A stretch of DNA of 64,000 bases from an uncultured Mycobacteriaceae bacterium (GTDB lineage: Bacteria > Actinomycetota > Actinomycetes > Mycobacteriales > Mycobacteriaceae). Below, in pieces: positions 8,943 through 17,085 of this stretch. Under the pieces are notes generated by a model. That model did not search any database. It saw only the letters and a list, made by a program, of their open reading frames with translations, and was not told where the DNA came from. Position 1 is the stretch's first letter. Every line of letters starts with the position of its first letter. The stretch covers positions 62,001 to 126,000 of the forward strand of contig CADEGF010000003.1 of the NCBI GenBank assembly GCA_902826815.1, given 5' to 3'. The translations under genes were made by a program, and so were the position numbers.

Positions 8943-11744
8943 CTACTTGATCGGCACCACCGCAGGTGGTGAGTTATAACCGGCGACGCGTACCCAGTTG
9001 GCCCGTGTGTGGTCGGTGGGTACGACGCCGTGAATCTCGACGGTTTCACCTGGGAACACCGTCACGTAGTTGTCGCTGTATTCGATCGGCAGGATCTCGT
9101 CTCCGTCGGGCGCGCTGAGGATCTCCGCGCGCTCGAAGAACGCCACATGCTCGGTGGGATTCCGCAGCCGGATGGTGACACCGTTCTCCCGGTCCGCATC
9201 GGTTCGCTGCGCGCTCACCTGCAGCGAAACCCGAGGCATCCAGTTCAGCGCTGTCATGTTGGCCCAACTCACCTGCTTCAGTTTGAACGCCCAGTCGTTC
9301 GTCGGATCACCGACATCGTCTCGCTGTTGGCTCTGCCAGTAGACGTTTTCGGCAAGAACCGACCCGTCGTCGTCGACGACTTCGCAGCGCACGAAATAGA
9401 CACTCGAGTCGCGGGCCTCCCTTGGCAGCGTCAAGGCGTCGACGCTTCCGCCGGAGGCCACGTCGAGCCTGTCCGTCGTGCGGTCTTCGCGCACCTCGCC
9501 TCCCAGATCGTAGACGCGGACACGGACCCTGAGGTCGGACCGGTCGTCGGGGGTTTGGTTGACCAGTGTCACGTTGGCCTTCGTGTGGTCGCCCGTGGCG
9601 TAGGAGTCGAACACCGCCGACAGGGGCCGAAGGCCTTTCTTCGCGCCGTAGTACGCCCCGCCAGGCCGCAGGTAGTAGTCGAAGATGTTGCCGAAGAACG
9701 ACGGCCAGTGGTTGTTCAGCATCCAGTAGATGGTCATCTTGTGGCTCGCCCAGCCGTTCGCGGCAAAGGCCTCGAACTGGGCGCGCGTCGACTCATAGTG
9801 CGCGAGTTGGGCTTTGCGGGTGAACTCCTCGGCGTCGTCGGACGGCCCGTAGCGTCGGTCGACTGCGCGCTTGATGCTCTGCAGGCTGGCGTTCTCGGGG
9901 TTCGACCCAGCGTGGAAAGACCAGGTGTCGTTGATCGGCCACAGCTTGTCGGGCGGAATGAACTTCTTCAGGCTCGCGAACGGCGGGATGTGTTCGTTGT
10001 CGCCCTGTTCGGCGGTCGACCCGCGGGCGGCGCCGTAGCGGCCGCTGAACCAATAGCCGGGCGGTCGCCAGCTGTACGGACCCGCCATGTGGATCCCATC
10101 CCAGTCGCGCTCCCCCGTCGCGTCTCTTGCCAGCGAGGAGACGGTGTCGACCGTCGCATTCTGCCAGTGCGAATCATCAAGCACTGCATGATATTTCGCC
10201 AGAATATCGGGCGGCGGCTTCCCGTCGCTGCCGTTGGCCCAGATGAACACCGATGGATGGGACCGAAGCATCAGGATCTGCGACCGCAGGCTGTCGATTG
10301 CCACTCTGCGGTCTTCGTCGTCCCACTGCGACCATTTCTCCCACTGGTTGCAGCACATCCAGCCGAACATCATTGGGATGCCGAGTTCGTCGGCCTTCTC
10401 GACGATGTGCTCACCCGGGAACTTGCCTTCCAGCCGCACCATGTTGAGGCCGAGATCCTTGACGTAGCGCAGGATCGCGTCCTCGCGTTCCGGGGAGTAG
10501 GCGAAGAGCAGATCCGGCGTGTAGGCCGCCCCCCTGACCAGAAGATCCCGGCCGTTGACAGTGAGATAGAAGTTGCCGCCCCTGCCCAGATCGGGGAAGT
10601 CGCCGTCGGAGTCCCGGTGTTGCGAGACGGTCCGGATGCCGAACCGGAGGTTGGCGGAATCTGACACCTGCCCGAACTGGGTGAACGTCAGCGCCAGGTC
10701 GTAGAGGTTGGGTTCGCCGAGCGTGTAGGGCCACCACAGGTCGGGGTTGGCGACCGTCAGGTCATCGAAGTCGTCAGGGTTGAAGGTGATCTCGCGTTGC
10801 TCGCCGGGTAGCAAGGTGACCGCCTGCTCGAAGTCGATGCTCGGCTTGCCCGCGCGCGAGATCGTGCCCTTCAGCACGCCGCGAAGCTGTTGGGGCGAGT
10901 AATTGTGCACCGACGTGTGAACAGTCAGCCGGGCGGAATCGGTTCGTGGTAGCGGCAATTCGGTGTTGACGACAGCGGGTCCAAGGGCCACGTCGCCTGC
11001 AACCTTGAGGTACACCGGCTTCCAGATACCCGCATTGCGGTCGGAGACAAAGGAATTACCGCGGTCGACGTCCTTGCCGGGTCCCTGGTAACCCAGGTAG
11101 TTCCAGTTGATCCAGTCCCACCAACTGTCCGCCAGCTCCACCCCGTCGATGTCCTGCAGGGCCCGCTCCGGTGTCACCTTGATTGCGAGGGTGTTGGATT
11201 CGCCGGGCCGCAGCCACCGGCCCACGTCGAGCTCGTGAGCGTCGAACATGCCCACGATCTGGGTGTTGTCGGCGACGAGGCGGCCGTTGAGCCAGACTTC
11301 GGCGCGGTAGTTGATGCCGGGCAGCTCGAGCAGATAGGTGGAGTGGCCCGCGGGCGCGGTGAACGACGTGCGGTACCACCAGTCCTGCTTGTAGAGGTCC
11401 TGAGGCACCTCGTCGAGCAGGTTCTTACCGTAGTAGAGGTTCGGGTAGGTGCCGTCATCCTGCAGCACCTCGAGGACGGTGGCGGGCATCCGGCGGATGG
11501 TGTGCCAGCCCGCTCTCGCGGCGTAGTCCGCGCGCGAGACGGTCGCACCGTCGGTGCCCAGCCGGGTGGCCGACGCGAGCTGCCAGCCGTCAGACAGTTC
11601 GATCCGGTCGGGCGGCTGCTGGGGCGGGGCGAAGGTGGCGAAGGACCCCGCGCAGCCCAGCAGTAACAGGACGATCAGGAGTGCGGAGAGGATGGTGCGA
11701 CGGCGCGACGATATGGCCCTCTCCTCTCGGTCGTCGTTGATCAA
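8943..11744 (-). CDS. Glycoside hydrolase family 2, exo-glucosaminidase-like
   Basis: A large exported glycosidase of about 920-933 residues. After a hydrophobic signal (with LLLLGC, a possible but non-ideal lipobox) come a jelly-roll sugar-binding domain, Ig-like GH2 domains and a TIM barrel. The DRNAGIWKPVYLK element and the VFIWANGSDGKPP loop match exo-beta-D-glucosaminidase/mannosidase-type GH2 proteins, where the Asp in the GSD segment acts as the acid. The true start is uncertain. No ATG or GTG precedes the signal peptide. The coordinate given is an in-frame TTG without a ribosome site, whereas a perfectly spaced AGGAG precedes an ATA at 11714. Likely substrate: glucosamine- or mannose-containing glycans outside the cell. 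Confidence 0.85.
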   Translation of the reverse strand: MINDDREERAISSRRRTILSALLIVLLLLGCAGSFATFAPPQQPPDRIELSDGWQLASATRLGTDGATVSRADYAARAGWHTIRRMPATVLEVLQDDGTYPNLYYGKNLLDEVPQDLYKQDWWYRTSFTAPAGHSTYLLELPGINYRAEVWLNGRLVADNTQIVGMFDAHELDVGRWLRPGESNTLAIKVTPERALQDIDGVELADSWWDWINWNYLGYQGPGKDVDRGNSFVSDRNAGIWKPVYLKVAGDVALGPAVVNTELPLPRTDSARLTVHTSVHNYSPQQLRGVLKGTISRAGKPSIDFEQAVTLLPGEQREITFNPDDFDDLTVANPDLWWPYTLGEPNLYDLALTFTQFGQVSDSANLRFGIRTVSQHRDSDGDFPDLGRGGNFYLTVNGRDLLVRGAAYTPDLLFAYSPEREDAILRYVKDLGLNMVRLEGKFPGEHIVEKADELGIPMMFGWMCCNQWEKWSQWDDEDRRVAIDSLRSQILMLRSHPSVFIWANGSDGKPPPDILAKYHAVLDDSHWQNATVDTVSSLARDATGERDWDGIHMAGPYSWRPPGYWFSGRYGAARGSTAEQGDNEHIPPFASLKKFIPPDKLWPINDTWSFHAGSNPENASLQSIKRAVDRRYGPSDDAEEFTRKAQLAHYESTRAQFEAFAANGWASHKMTIYWMLNNHWPSFFGNIFDYYLRPGGAYYGAKKGLRPLSAVFDSYATGDHTKANVTLVNQTPDDRSDLRVRVRVYDLGGEVREDRTTDRLDVASGGSVDALTLPREARDSSVYFVRCEVVDDDGSVLAENVYWQSQQRDDVGDPTNDWAFKLKQVSWANMTALNWMPRVSLQVSAQRTDADRENGVTIRLRNPTEHVAFFERAEILSAPDGDEILPIEYSDNYVTVFPGETVEIHGVVPTDHTRANWVRVAGYNSPPAVVPIK

Positions 11745-11746
11745 GA

Positions 11747-11756
11747 ACCGTAGTCT
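11747..11756. promoter_or_regulatory. Overlapping divergent -10 elements
   Basis: On the plus strand, TAGTCT (11751-11756) is followed by six bases and the HAD ATG at 11763, a leaderless arrangement. On the minus strand, TACGGT (11752-11747) would start a transcript near 11740, giving the GH2 gene a short leader that contains AGGAG. The two elements share two base pairs, so the promoters should exclude each other. Confidence 0.5.
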
Positions 11757-11762
11757 CGATTC

Positions 11763-12491
11763 ATGATGGTCGAGCCCTCGGGTCGGGTCGCCGAGATCGC
11801 CGCGAGCCCGCAAGGGCCGGAGGTGGGCGCGTTCTTCGACCTGGACGGGACGCTGGTCTCTGGATTCACCGCGACGGCGCACGCAGGCGACCGGATCCGG
11901 CGAAGGCAGGCGCGGATCGGAGAGGTTCTCGGGGTCATGGAGGCCTCGATCAGATACCGGCTAGGGCGGATGCAGTTCGAACGCCTCATCGTGCGCGCAG
12001 CAGGCTATCTGGAGGGCGAGTCGCTTCGTGAGCTCGACGAGATCGGCGAACGGTTGTTCGTCCGGCACATCGCATCCCGGGTCTATCCGGTCATGCGCGA
12101 GGTCGTCGCGGCACACCAGGAGCGCGGCCATACCGTCGCGCTGTGCTCGTCGGCCCTCACCATCCACGCCGAGCCGGTCGCGCGCGCCCTCGGGATCACC
12201 ACACTGCTGTGCAATCACTTCGAAGTCGACGGCAACGGGCTGTTGACGGGTGGTATCGAGAAGCCGATCATCTGGGGCGCGAGGAAGGCCGATGCCGCAC
12301 AACGGTTCTGCGGGGACAACGGCGTCGATCTGAAGCGAAGTTACTTCTACGCAGACGGTGACGAGGACGTGCCGCTGATGTCGGCGGTCGGCCATCCGCG
12401 ACCGGTGAACCCGCGCTCGGGGCTCGCCGCGACTGCAGCTGCCAACGGCTGGCCGGTGCTGCGCGTCGCCGTCGCGGGTCGAAGGGGCTGA
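11763..12491 (+). CDS. HAD-IB family phosphatase
   Basis: A 242-residue phosphoserine-phosphatase-like HAD hydrolase. Motif I is FFDLDGTLV (nucleophile and acid aspartates, about residues 26-28). Motif II is the serine in LCSSAL. The lysine of KPIIWGARKAD and the metal site YFYADGDEDVPLM complete the set. It resembles the SerB-like/PlsC-associated HAD-IB proteins of mycobacteria and probably removes phosphate from a small metabolite. The first ATG is used because of the leaderless promoter six bases before it. A small membrane protein follows nine bases downstream. Confidence 0.88.
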   Translation: MMVEPSGRVAEIAASPQGPEVGAFFDLDGTLVSGFTATAHAGDRIRRRQARIGEVLGVMEASIRYRLGRMQFERLIVRAAGYLEGESLRELDEIGERLFVRHIASRVYPVMREVVAAHQERGHTVALCSSALTIHAEPVARALGITTLLCNHFEVDGNGLLTGGIEKPIIWGARKADAAQRFCGDNGVDLKRSYFYADGDEDVPLMSAVGHPRPVNPRSGLAATAAANGWPVLRVAVAGRRG

Positions 12492-12499
12492 CCCGGGCG

Positions 12500-12961
12500 A
12501 TGAACGTTGCCGAAGGTCTGATGCTCGCCTGCGGCGGCTTCCTGCTCGCGGTGCTCTGGATGGACCTGATCTTCGACAGCCAGGTGCGCGGTGTGCAGGA
12601 TGGCCAACTGCCCGAGCCGGTGCTCACGTCGATCGCGGATTACTATCGCCGTGCCACGACGACGTCGCGCCCGATGAGCCGGCTGATCGCGGCGATGATG
12701 CTGATCCTTCTCGGGGCGTTGGTGTTTCGTAGCGTGAGCGGAAACGACCCGGTTTGGCTCATCGCGGCCTCGGCTGCGCTCGCCGCGGCCCCCGTCCTCA
12801 TCGCGGGGATCGCAACGGTACCGAACGCCGTCCGTCTCGGCGGCCGACAAGACGGACCCGGCGAACAGTCCCGGCTCGCGCGGTCGGTCTATCGGGACCA
12901 CGTCGTCTGCTTCGTGCTCATGTCGACGTTTCTGATGCTCCGGATTTCGGCTGTTTGGTGA
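12500..12961 (+). CDS. Small integral membrane protein
   Basis: A 153-residue protein with about four hydrophobic segments (near residues 4-22, 60-80, 86-106 and 133-150) and a charged loop between the first two that contains DYYRRATTTSRP. I do not recognise the family. It begins nine bases after the HAD stop and is probably in the same transcript, so the pair may share a function at the membrane. No catalytic motif is visible. Confidence 0.65.
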   Translation: MNVAEGLMLACGGFLLAVLWMDLIFDSQVRGVQDGQLPEPVLTSIADYYRRATTTSRPMSRLIAAMMLILLGALVFRSVSGNDPVWLIAASAALAAAPVLIAGIATVPNAVRLGGRQDGPGEQSRLARSVYRDHVVCFVLMSTFLMLRISAVW

Positions 12962-13052
12962 ACACCTCGCGGGCGCGCTCTGTTTCGTAGCTCACAGTTC
13001 GGGGCAGTCCTACCGCGTCGGGAAAACCCAACACTGCAAGGGGGCGACAAGG

Positions 13053-13310
13053 ATGGCGAACGAGCAACAGCAGGACGACCGGCCGAGGACCGAGAAGCCC
13101 GAGGTCACAGAGGAGCACAAAGACGCCGCCAAGGAGATTATGAAGGAGTACGACGAGGACCGTCCGACCGTGACGATGCCGGGCAGCGACCGCACGATTG
13201 CGGGCACCGCCGTGGCCGACTGGCTCGACGATGACGGCAACCCGAAGTACTCCGAGCAGTCCAAGGATGGCTCCGAGAAGTCCGAGGGCGGCTCCGACAC
13301 CAAGGACTGA
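13053..13310 (+). CDS. Small acidic hydrophilic protein
   Basis: An 85-residue, highly charged protein rich in Asp, Glu, Lys and Ser, with a low-complexity tail ending SEGGSDTKD. A short ordered-looking centre (TVTMPGSDRTIAGTAVADWLDDDG) is the only part with hydrophobic residues. There is no signal, membrane segment or known domain. The composition suggests an intrinsically disordered, possibly stress-related protein, but this is inference. AGGGGGCGACAAGG before the ATG supplies a ribosome site. Confidence 0.65.
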   Translation: MANEQQQDDRPRTEKPEVTEEHKDAAKEIMKEYDEDRPTVTMPGSDRTIAGTAVADWLDDDGNPKYSEQSKDGSEKSEGGSDTKD

Positions 13311-13350
13311 CAACCCCGTGTGATCGCCGCTCGGCCCGTGCGTACTAAAC

Positions 13351-13364
13351 TAGAACACGTTTCA
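13351..13364 (+). promoter_or_regulatory. KstR-type operator
   Basis: TAGAACACGTTTCA fits the KstR consensus TnnAACnnGTTnnA at all eight fixed positions. It lies 27 bases before the NMO-family ATG, directly after TAAACT (13345-13350), a possible -10. KstR represses cholesterol-catabolism genes in mycobacteria and is released by steroid-CoA thioesters. Binding here is predicted, not shown. Confidence 0.7.
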
Positions 13365-13390
13365 GTTCGCCCATCGCCCAAGGAGCTCGC

Positions 13391-14524
13391 ATGCACACGG
13401 CCATCTGCGACGATCTCAACATCGAGTTCCCCATCTTCGCGTTCACGCACTGCCGTGACGTGGTGGTGGCGGTCAGCAAGGCCGGGGGTTTCGGCGTGCT
13501 CGGTGCCGTCGGCTTCACCCCCGAGCAGCTGGAAATCGAACTCAACTGGATCGACGAGAACATCGGCGACCATACCTATGGCGTCGACATCGTCATCCCC
13601 AACAAATACGAGGGCATGGACGCAGCTGACCTGGAGCCCGAGGTGCTCAAGAAGCAGCTCAACGCGCTCGTGCCCGACGAGCACCTGGAGTTCGCGCGCA
13701 AGATCCTCGCCGACCACGGTGTGCCCGTCGAGCACAGCGATGACGACGCCCTGCAACTGCTTGGCTGGACCGAGGCGACCGCGACGCCACAGGTCGAGGT
13801 CGCGCTGAAGCACCCGAAGTGCACGCTGATCGCCAACGCCCTCGGGACGCCGCCCGCGGATATGATCGCCCACATTCACGCCGAAGGCCGGAAGGTCGCG
13901 GCCCTGTGCGGATCGCCGTCGCAGGCACGTAAGCACGCCGACGCCGGCATCGACATCATCATCGCCCAGGGCGGCGAAGCGGGCGGACACTGTGGCGAGG
14001 TCGGCTCGATCGTGCTGTGGCCGCAGGTCGTCAAGGAGGTCGCCCCGGTTCCCGTCCTTGCCGCGGGCGGGATCGGCAGCGGTCAGCAGATCGCCGCGGC
14101 CTTAGCCCTTGGCGCCCAGGGCGCGTGGACCGGCTCGCAGTGGGTCATGGTCGAGGAGTCCGAGCACACGCCGGTGCAGCACGCCGCGTACGCCAAGGCG
14201 TCCAGCCGCGACACCGTCCGCAGTCGGTCGTTCACCGGCAAGCCCGCCCGCATGCTCCGCAACGACTGGACCGAGGCGTGGGAGCAGGAGGACAACCCCA
14301 AGCCGCTCGGTATGCCGTTGCAGTACATGGTGTCCGGCATGGCCGTCGCCGCCACGCACAAGTACCCCAACGAGAGTGTCGACGTGGCATTCAATCCCGT
14401 CGGCCAGGTCGTCGGTCAGTTCACCAAGGTGGAGAAGACGTCGGTGGTCATCGAGCGCTGGGTGCAGGAGTACCTCGAGGCGACGACCCGGCTCGATGAG
14501 CTGAACGAGGCGGCCTCCGTCTGA
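13391..14524 (+). CDS. NMO/2-nitropropane dioxygenase-family flavoprotein
   Basis: A 377-residue FMN-dependent TIM-barrel protein of the nitronate monooxygenase family. The N-terminus has the CDDLNIEFPIF strand, and the FMN phosphate site is in AQGGEAGGHCGEVG followed by AAGGIGSGQQIAAALALGAQGAWTGS. Members act as nitronate oxidases or, in steroid catabolism, as flavin reductases for ring intermediates (IpdC type). The KstR-type operator in its promoter suggests a role in sterol or lipid breakdown rather than nitronate detoxification; that is inference. It ends one base before the convergent proline-rich gene. Confidence 0.88.
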   Translation: MHTAICDDLNIEFPIFAFTHCRDVVVAVSKAGGFGVLGAVGFTPEQLEIELNWIDENIGDHTYGVDIVIPNKYEGMDAADLEPEVLKKQLNALVPDEHLEFARKILADHGVPVEHSDDDALQLLGWTEATATPQVEVALKHPKCTLIANALGTPPADMIAHIHAEGRKVAALCGSPSQARKHADAGIDIIIAQGGEAGGHCGEVGSIVLWPQVVKEVAPVPVLAAGGIGSGQQIAAALALGAQGAWTGSQWVMVEESEHTPVQHAAYAKASSRDTVRSRSFTGKPARMLRNDWTEAWEQEDNPKPLGMPLQYMVSGMAVAATHKYPNESVDVAFNPVGQVVGQFTKVEKTSVVIERWVQEYLEATTRLDELNEAASV

Positions 14525-14525
14525 C

Positions 14526-15164
14526 CTAGGGCGTCGGTCCCGGCAGGGGCCCCGGTGCAGGCGGCGGCGCCGCCAGTTCGGGAAGCACAGGGCCCGGCGG
14601 CGGGACGTCCGCCAGCGGGACATCCGCCAGCGGGGCATCCGCCGGCGGCGGGACGTCCGCAGGTGGCGCATCGGGTCCCGGTCCGAGGGGTAGCGGAGTT
14701 CCCGGCGGCGCCTGCGGTCCCGTGGGCATTCCGTTCGTCGGCATGGCGTTGGCATCCAGCGGCCGCTGCGTCAACAGGAGAAGGGCGCCCTTACCGTCGA
14801 TCTCCTGCGTCTGATAGGCGTGTAGCAGGTCGCGCAGATACGACGTGCCCCGACCCTGGGGCGGACCGACCGGAACGTCGGAGGTCCCCGGCGGCAAGTT
14901 GTCTGGGCTGAACAGGTGCGGCACCTCAGCGGGCGGCGGGGCAGGCAGCGCGGGATCAACCACCGCGGCGGCGGGATCACCCGCCGCGGCCTGGACTGAG
15001 ATCGGCTGCTCCGGTCCCGGCAATACGGGTCCCGGCGGCGGGCCCGGCGGGACCGGCAGCTCGGGATCGGCCTGGGCGGCGGGCGCCGCAAGCATCAGAG
15101 CCGTAACCGCCGCGAGCGCGCCGCCTGCGCCGGACAGCGCCCTCATCTTGTCTGACTTCCTCAC
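14526..15164 (-). CDS. Secreted proline-rich protein
   Basis: A 212-residue exported protein with a signal peptide ending near APAAQA (residue 32). The mature part is dominated by Pro/Ala/Gly. A single less repetitive segment (about 95-135) contains GRGTSYLRDLLHAYQTQEI and is the only part likely to fold. A C-terminal stretch of imperfect ADVPL/ADVPPP units arises from a 15-base repeat at about 14600-14665. The function is unknown; such proteins are usually wall-associated in mycobacteria. It lies back to back with the CYP125 gene and shares its upstream region. Confidence 0.75.
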   Translation of the reverse strand: MRKSDKMRALSGAGGALAAVTALMLAAPAAQADPELPVPPGPPPGPVLPGPEQPISVQAAAGDPAAAVVDPALPAPPPAEVPHLFSPDNLPPGTSDVPVGPPQGRGTSYLRDLLHAYQTQEIDGKGALLLLTQRPLDANAMPTNGMPTGPQAPPGTPLPLGPGPDAPPADVPPPADAPLADVPLADVPPPGPVLPELAAPPPAPGPLPGPTP

Positions 15165-15274
15165 CGATGCCCCCTCTGCCTCTCGTCACGGTGCTACTGG
15201 GGTCTTCAGCCTTGGTACTCCGATTGTTACACCTGTGCAACGTGGGACCAAGGGGTCTTTTCTGACCGTCGGAG

Positions 15275-15288
15275 CGGAACACGTTTCA
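15275..15288 (+). promoter_or_regulatory. KstR-type operator, one mismatch
   Basis: CGGAACACGTTTCA matches TnnAACnnGTTnnA except for the first T. Its core is identical to the site before the NMO gene at 13351. It lies 113 bases before the CYP125 start and 111 bases from the divergent proline-rich gene, so either or both could be controlled. The remaining 236-base intergenic region also carries a tandem GTCGTATGA pair (15373-15390) just before the CYP125 ribosome site. Confidence 0.55.
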
Positions 15289-15400
15289 CTTGAGAGTTTG
15301 CGGGACTTTTCTGCAACCCCCTTCACCCGGTCCGATCTGTGGTGTAGCAATGCCTTACCGGCACTAGACAACGTCGTATGAGTCGTATGAGGAGCCATAC

Positions 15401-16651
15401 ATGCCATCTCCGGACCTCCCACCCGGGTTCGATTTCACCGACCCCGACATGTACGCCGAACGGCTACCGGTCGAGGAACTCGCTCATATGCGGAAGGTGG
15501 CGCCGATCTGGTGGCAGGAACAGACGAAGGGGAATCTGGCCTTCGACGACGACGGCTACTGGGTGGTGACCAAGCACCAGGACGTCAAGGAGGTCTCCCG
15601 CCGCAACGACGTCTTCTCCAGCAACAGGAAGACCGCGCTGCCGCGGTACCGCGACGAGGCCGATTCGGCGTCGCTCGAGGCAGGCAAGGTCGTTCTGCTC
15701 AACCAGGACGCCCCCCATCACACTCATCTGCGCAAGATCGTTTCGCGGGCGTTCACACCGCGTGCCATCGAATCCCTGCGTGAGGAACTCCGTGAGCGGG
15801 CCCGCGACATCGCGAAGTCGGCCGCCGCGGAGGGCTCAGGGGACTTCGTCGAGCAGGTGTCGTGCGAACTACCGCTGCAGGCGATCGCCGGCCTGATGGG
15901 CGTGCCGCACGAGGATCGGATGAAGTTGTTCCACTGGTCGAACCAGATGGTCGGCGACCAGGACCCTGAGTACGCCAGGAACGATCCGACGGCGGCGTCG
16001 GTCGAACTCATCATGTACGGCATGCAGCTGGCCGCCGAACGCGGCAAGAACCCCGGCGATGACCTGGTCACCAAGTTGGTGCAGGCCGATGTCGAAGGAC
16101 ACAAGCTGACCGACGACGAGTTCGGCTTCTTCGTCATCCTGCTGGCGGTCGCCGGTAACGAGACCACCCGAAACTCGATCACCCAGGGAATGATGGCGTT
16201 CACCGAATTCCCCGACCAGTGGGAGCTTTTCAAGCGCGAACGACCGGCTACTGCGGCGGACGAAATCGTCCGGTGGGCGACGCCGGTCACGTCGTTCCAG
16301 CGCACTGCGCTGGAAGACACCGAACTGGGCGGGGTGGAGATCAAGAAGGATCAACGGGTTGTGATCTTCTATCGTTCTGCCAACTTCGATGAGGAAGTCT
16401 TCGACGACCCGTACAGCTTCAACATCTTGCGAGATCCCAATCCGCACGTGGGATTTGGCGGAACCGGGGCGCACTATTGCATCGGCGCGAACCTGGCCAG
16501 GATGACCATCGACCTGATCTTCAATGCGATCGCCGACGAAATGCCCAATCTGACACCGATTTCCAAACCCGAGCGGCTACGGTCCGGATGGCTGAACGGC
16601 ATCAAGCACTGGCAGGTCGACTACACGGGCAGGTCCGCTATCGCGACGTGA
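15401..16651 (+). CDS. cyp125: CYP125-family steroid C26 monooxygenase
   Basis: A 416-residue P450 that closely follows M. tuberculosis CYP125A1 as I recall it: PPGFDFTDPDMYAERLP at the start, PLQAIAGLMGVP, the I-helix VAGNETTRNS, the K-helix EIVRW, and the heme loop HVGFGGTGAHYCIGA with Cys360. CYP125 oxidises the C26 methyl of cholesterol or cholestenone to start side-chain degradation. Environmental mycobacteria carry more than one copy. None of the usual KstR-cluster genes (fadE, fadA, hsd4) is adjacent, so this is probably a secondary paralogue. GAGGAG precedes the ATG. The 3' end overlaps the convergent membrane-protein gene by 14 bases. Confidence 0.9.
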   Translation: MPSPDLPPGFDFTDPDMYAERLPVEELAHMRKVAPIWWQEQTKGNLAFDDDGYWVVTKHQDVKEVSRRNDVFSSNRKTALPRYRDEADSASLEAGKVVLLNQDAPHHTHLRKIVSRAFTPRAIESLREELRERARDIAKSAAAEGSGDFVEQVSCELPLQAIAGLMGVPHEDRMKLFHWSNQMVGDQDPEYARNDPTAASVELIMYGMQLAAERGKNPGDDLVTKLVQADVEGHKLTDDEFGFFVILLAVAGNETTRNSITQGMMAFTEFPDQWELFKRERPATAADEIVRWATPVTSFQRTALEDTELGGVEIKKDQRVVIFYRSANFDEEVFDDPYSFNILRDPNPHVGFGGTGAHYCIGANLARMTIDLIFNAIADEMPNLTPISKPERLRSGWLNGIKHWQVDYTGRSAIAT

Positions 16652-16955
16652 CGGTCGGGGCGGTCGGATAGTCGATGATCGAGCGCCAGTAATCCTCACC
16701 GATCTCCTCCCCCGACTTCAGCACCATCGCGAGCCCGGTCGCCATCGCGATCCCCAGCACTCCGAGCCAGAGGCCGGAGATCGCGATGACCGCCCACAGG
16801 ATCGTGGTGAGCGTGGGCCACGGTGAGAGCATTGCGAGGACGGGCGCGAAGAAGAAGCCGGTGCCGATGAACCACGACGACCCCGCGCGGTCCGATTTGA
16901 GCACGAAGCTCAACCACTTCGGAATCGCCGACTCCGCGCGGGGACCGCTGGCCAT
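16638..16955 (-). CDS. Small membrane protein, two TM segments
   Basis: A 105-residue protein with two hydrophobic segments (about residues 28-50 and 53-78), a short basic N-terminus (ESAIPKWLSFVLKSDRAG) and a cytoplasmic tail ending in DYPTAPTVTSR. There is no recognised domain. GAGAGGAGAAG just before the ATG gives a strong ribosome site and fixes the start. It is transcribed away from the FadR-type regulator across a shared 130-base intergenic region that holds the regulator's probable operator, so it may belong to that regulon. Tail overlap with CYP125 suggests antisense interference between the two transcripts. Confidence 0.75.
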   Translation of the reverse strand: MASGPRAESAIPKWLSFVLKSDRAGSSWFIGTGFFFAPVLAMLSPWPTLTTILWAVIAISGLWLGVLGIAMATGLAMVLKSGEEIGEDYWRSIIDYPTAPTVTSR

Positions 16956-17038
16956 TTGCTTCTCCTCTCGGTCGATACCTTCACGGTGCCCGCTGCAGGT
17001 AGCGGATGCAATTACCTCCGGGGTAGTGACACAGCAAC

Positions 17039-17049
17039 TGGTATGACCA
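17039..17049. promoter_or_regulatory. GntR/FadR-type operator
   Basis: TGGTATGACCA is an inverted repeat matching the FadR-subfamily consensus TNGTNNNACNA at every fixed position. It lies between the divergent genes at 16955 and 17086, 37 bases before the regulator start. The regulator is therefore likely to control itself, the fatty-acid-hydroxylase gene and perhaps the membrane protein. Confidence 0.6.
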
Positions 17050-17085
17050 TTTGACCTCTGGCCAGTAATCGACCATGGTGGGTAC

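Noticed and set aside
9009-10664. A 551-codon open frame on the plus strand
   Set aside because: It lies wholly opposite the GH2 gene, whose protein has clear family motifs. The plus-strand product has the repetitive Val/Arg/Gly/Asp composition typical of a frame mirrored from GC-rich codons.
17072-17079. ACCATGGT palindrome upstream of the FadR-type gene
   Set aside because: It does not fit the FadR consensus, unlike TGGTATGACCA at 17039, and an 8-bp palindrome is common by chance.
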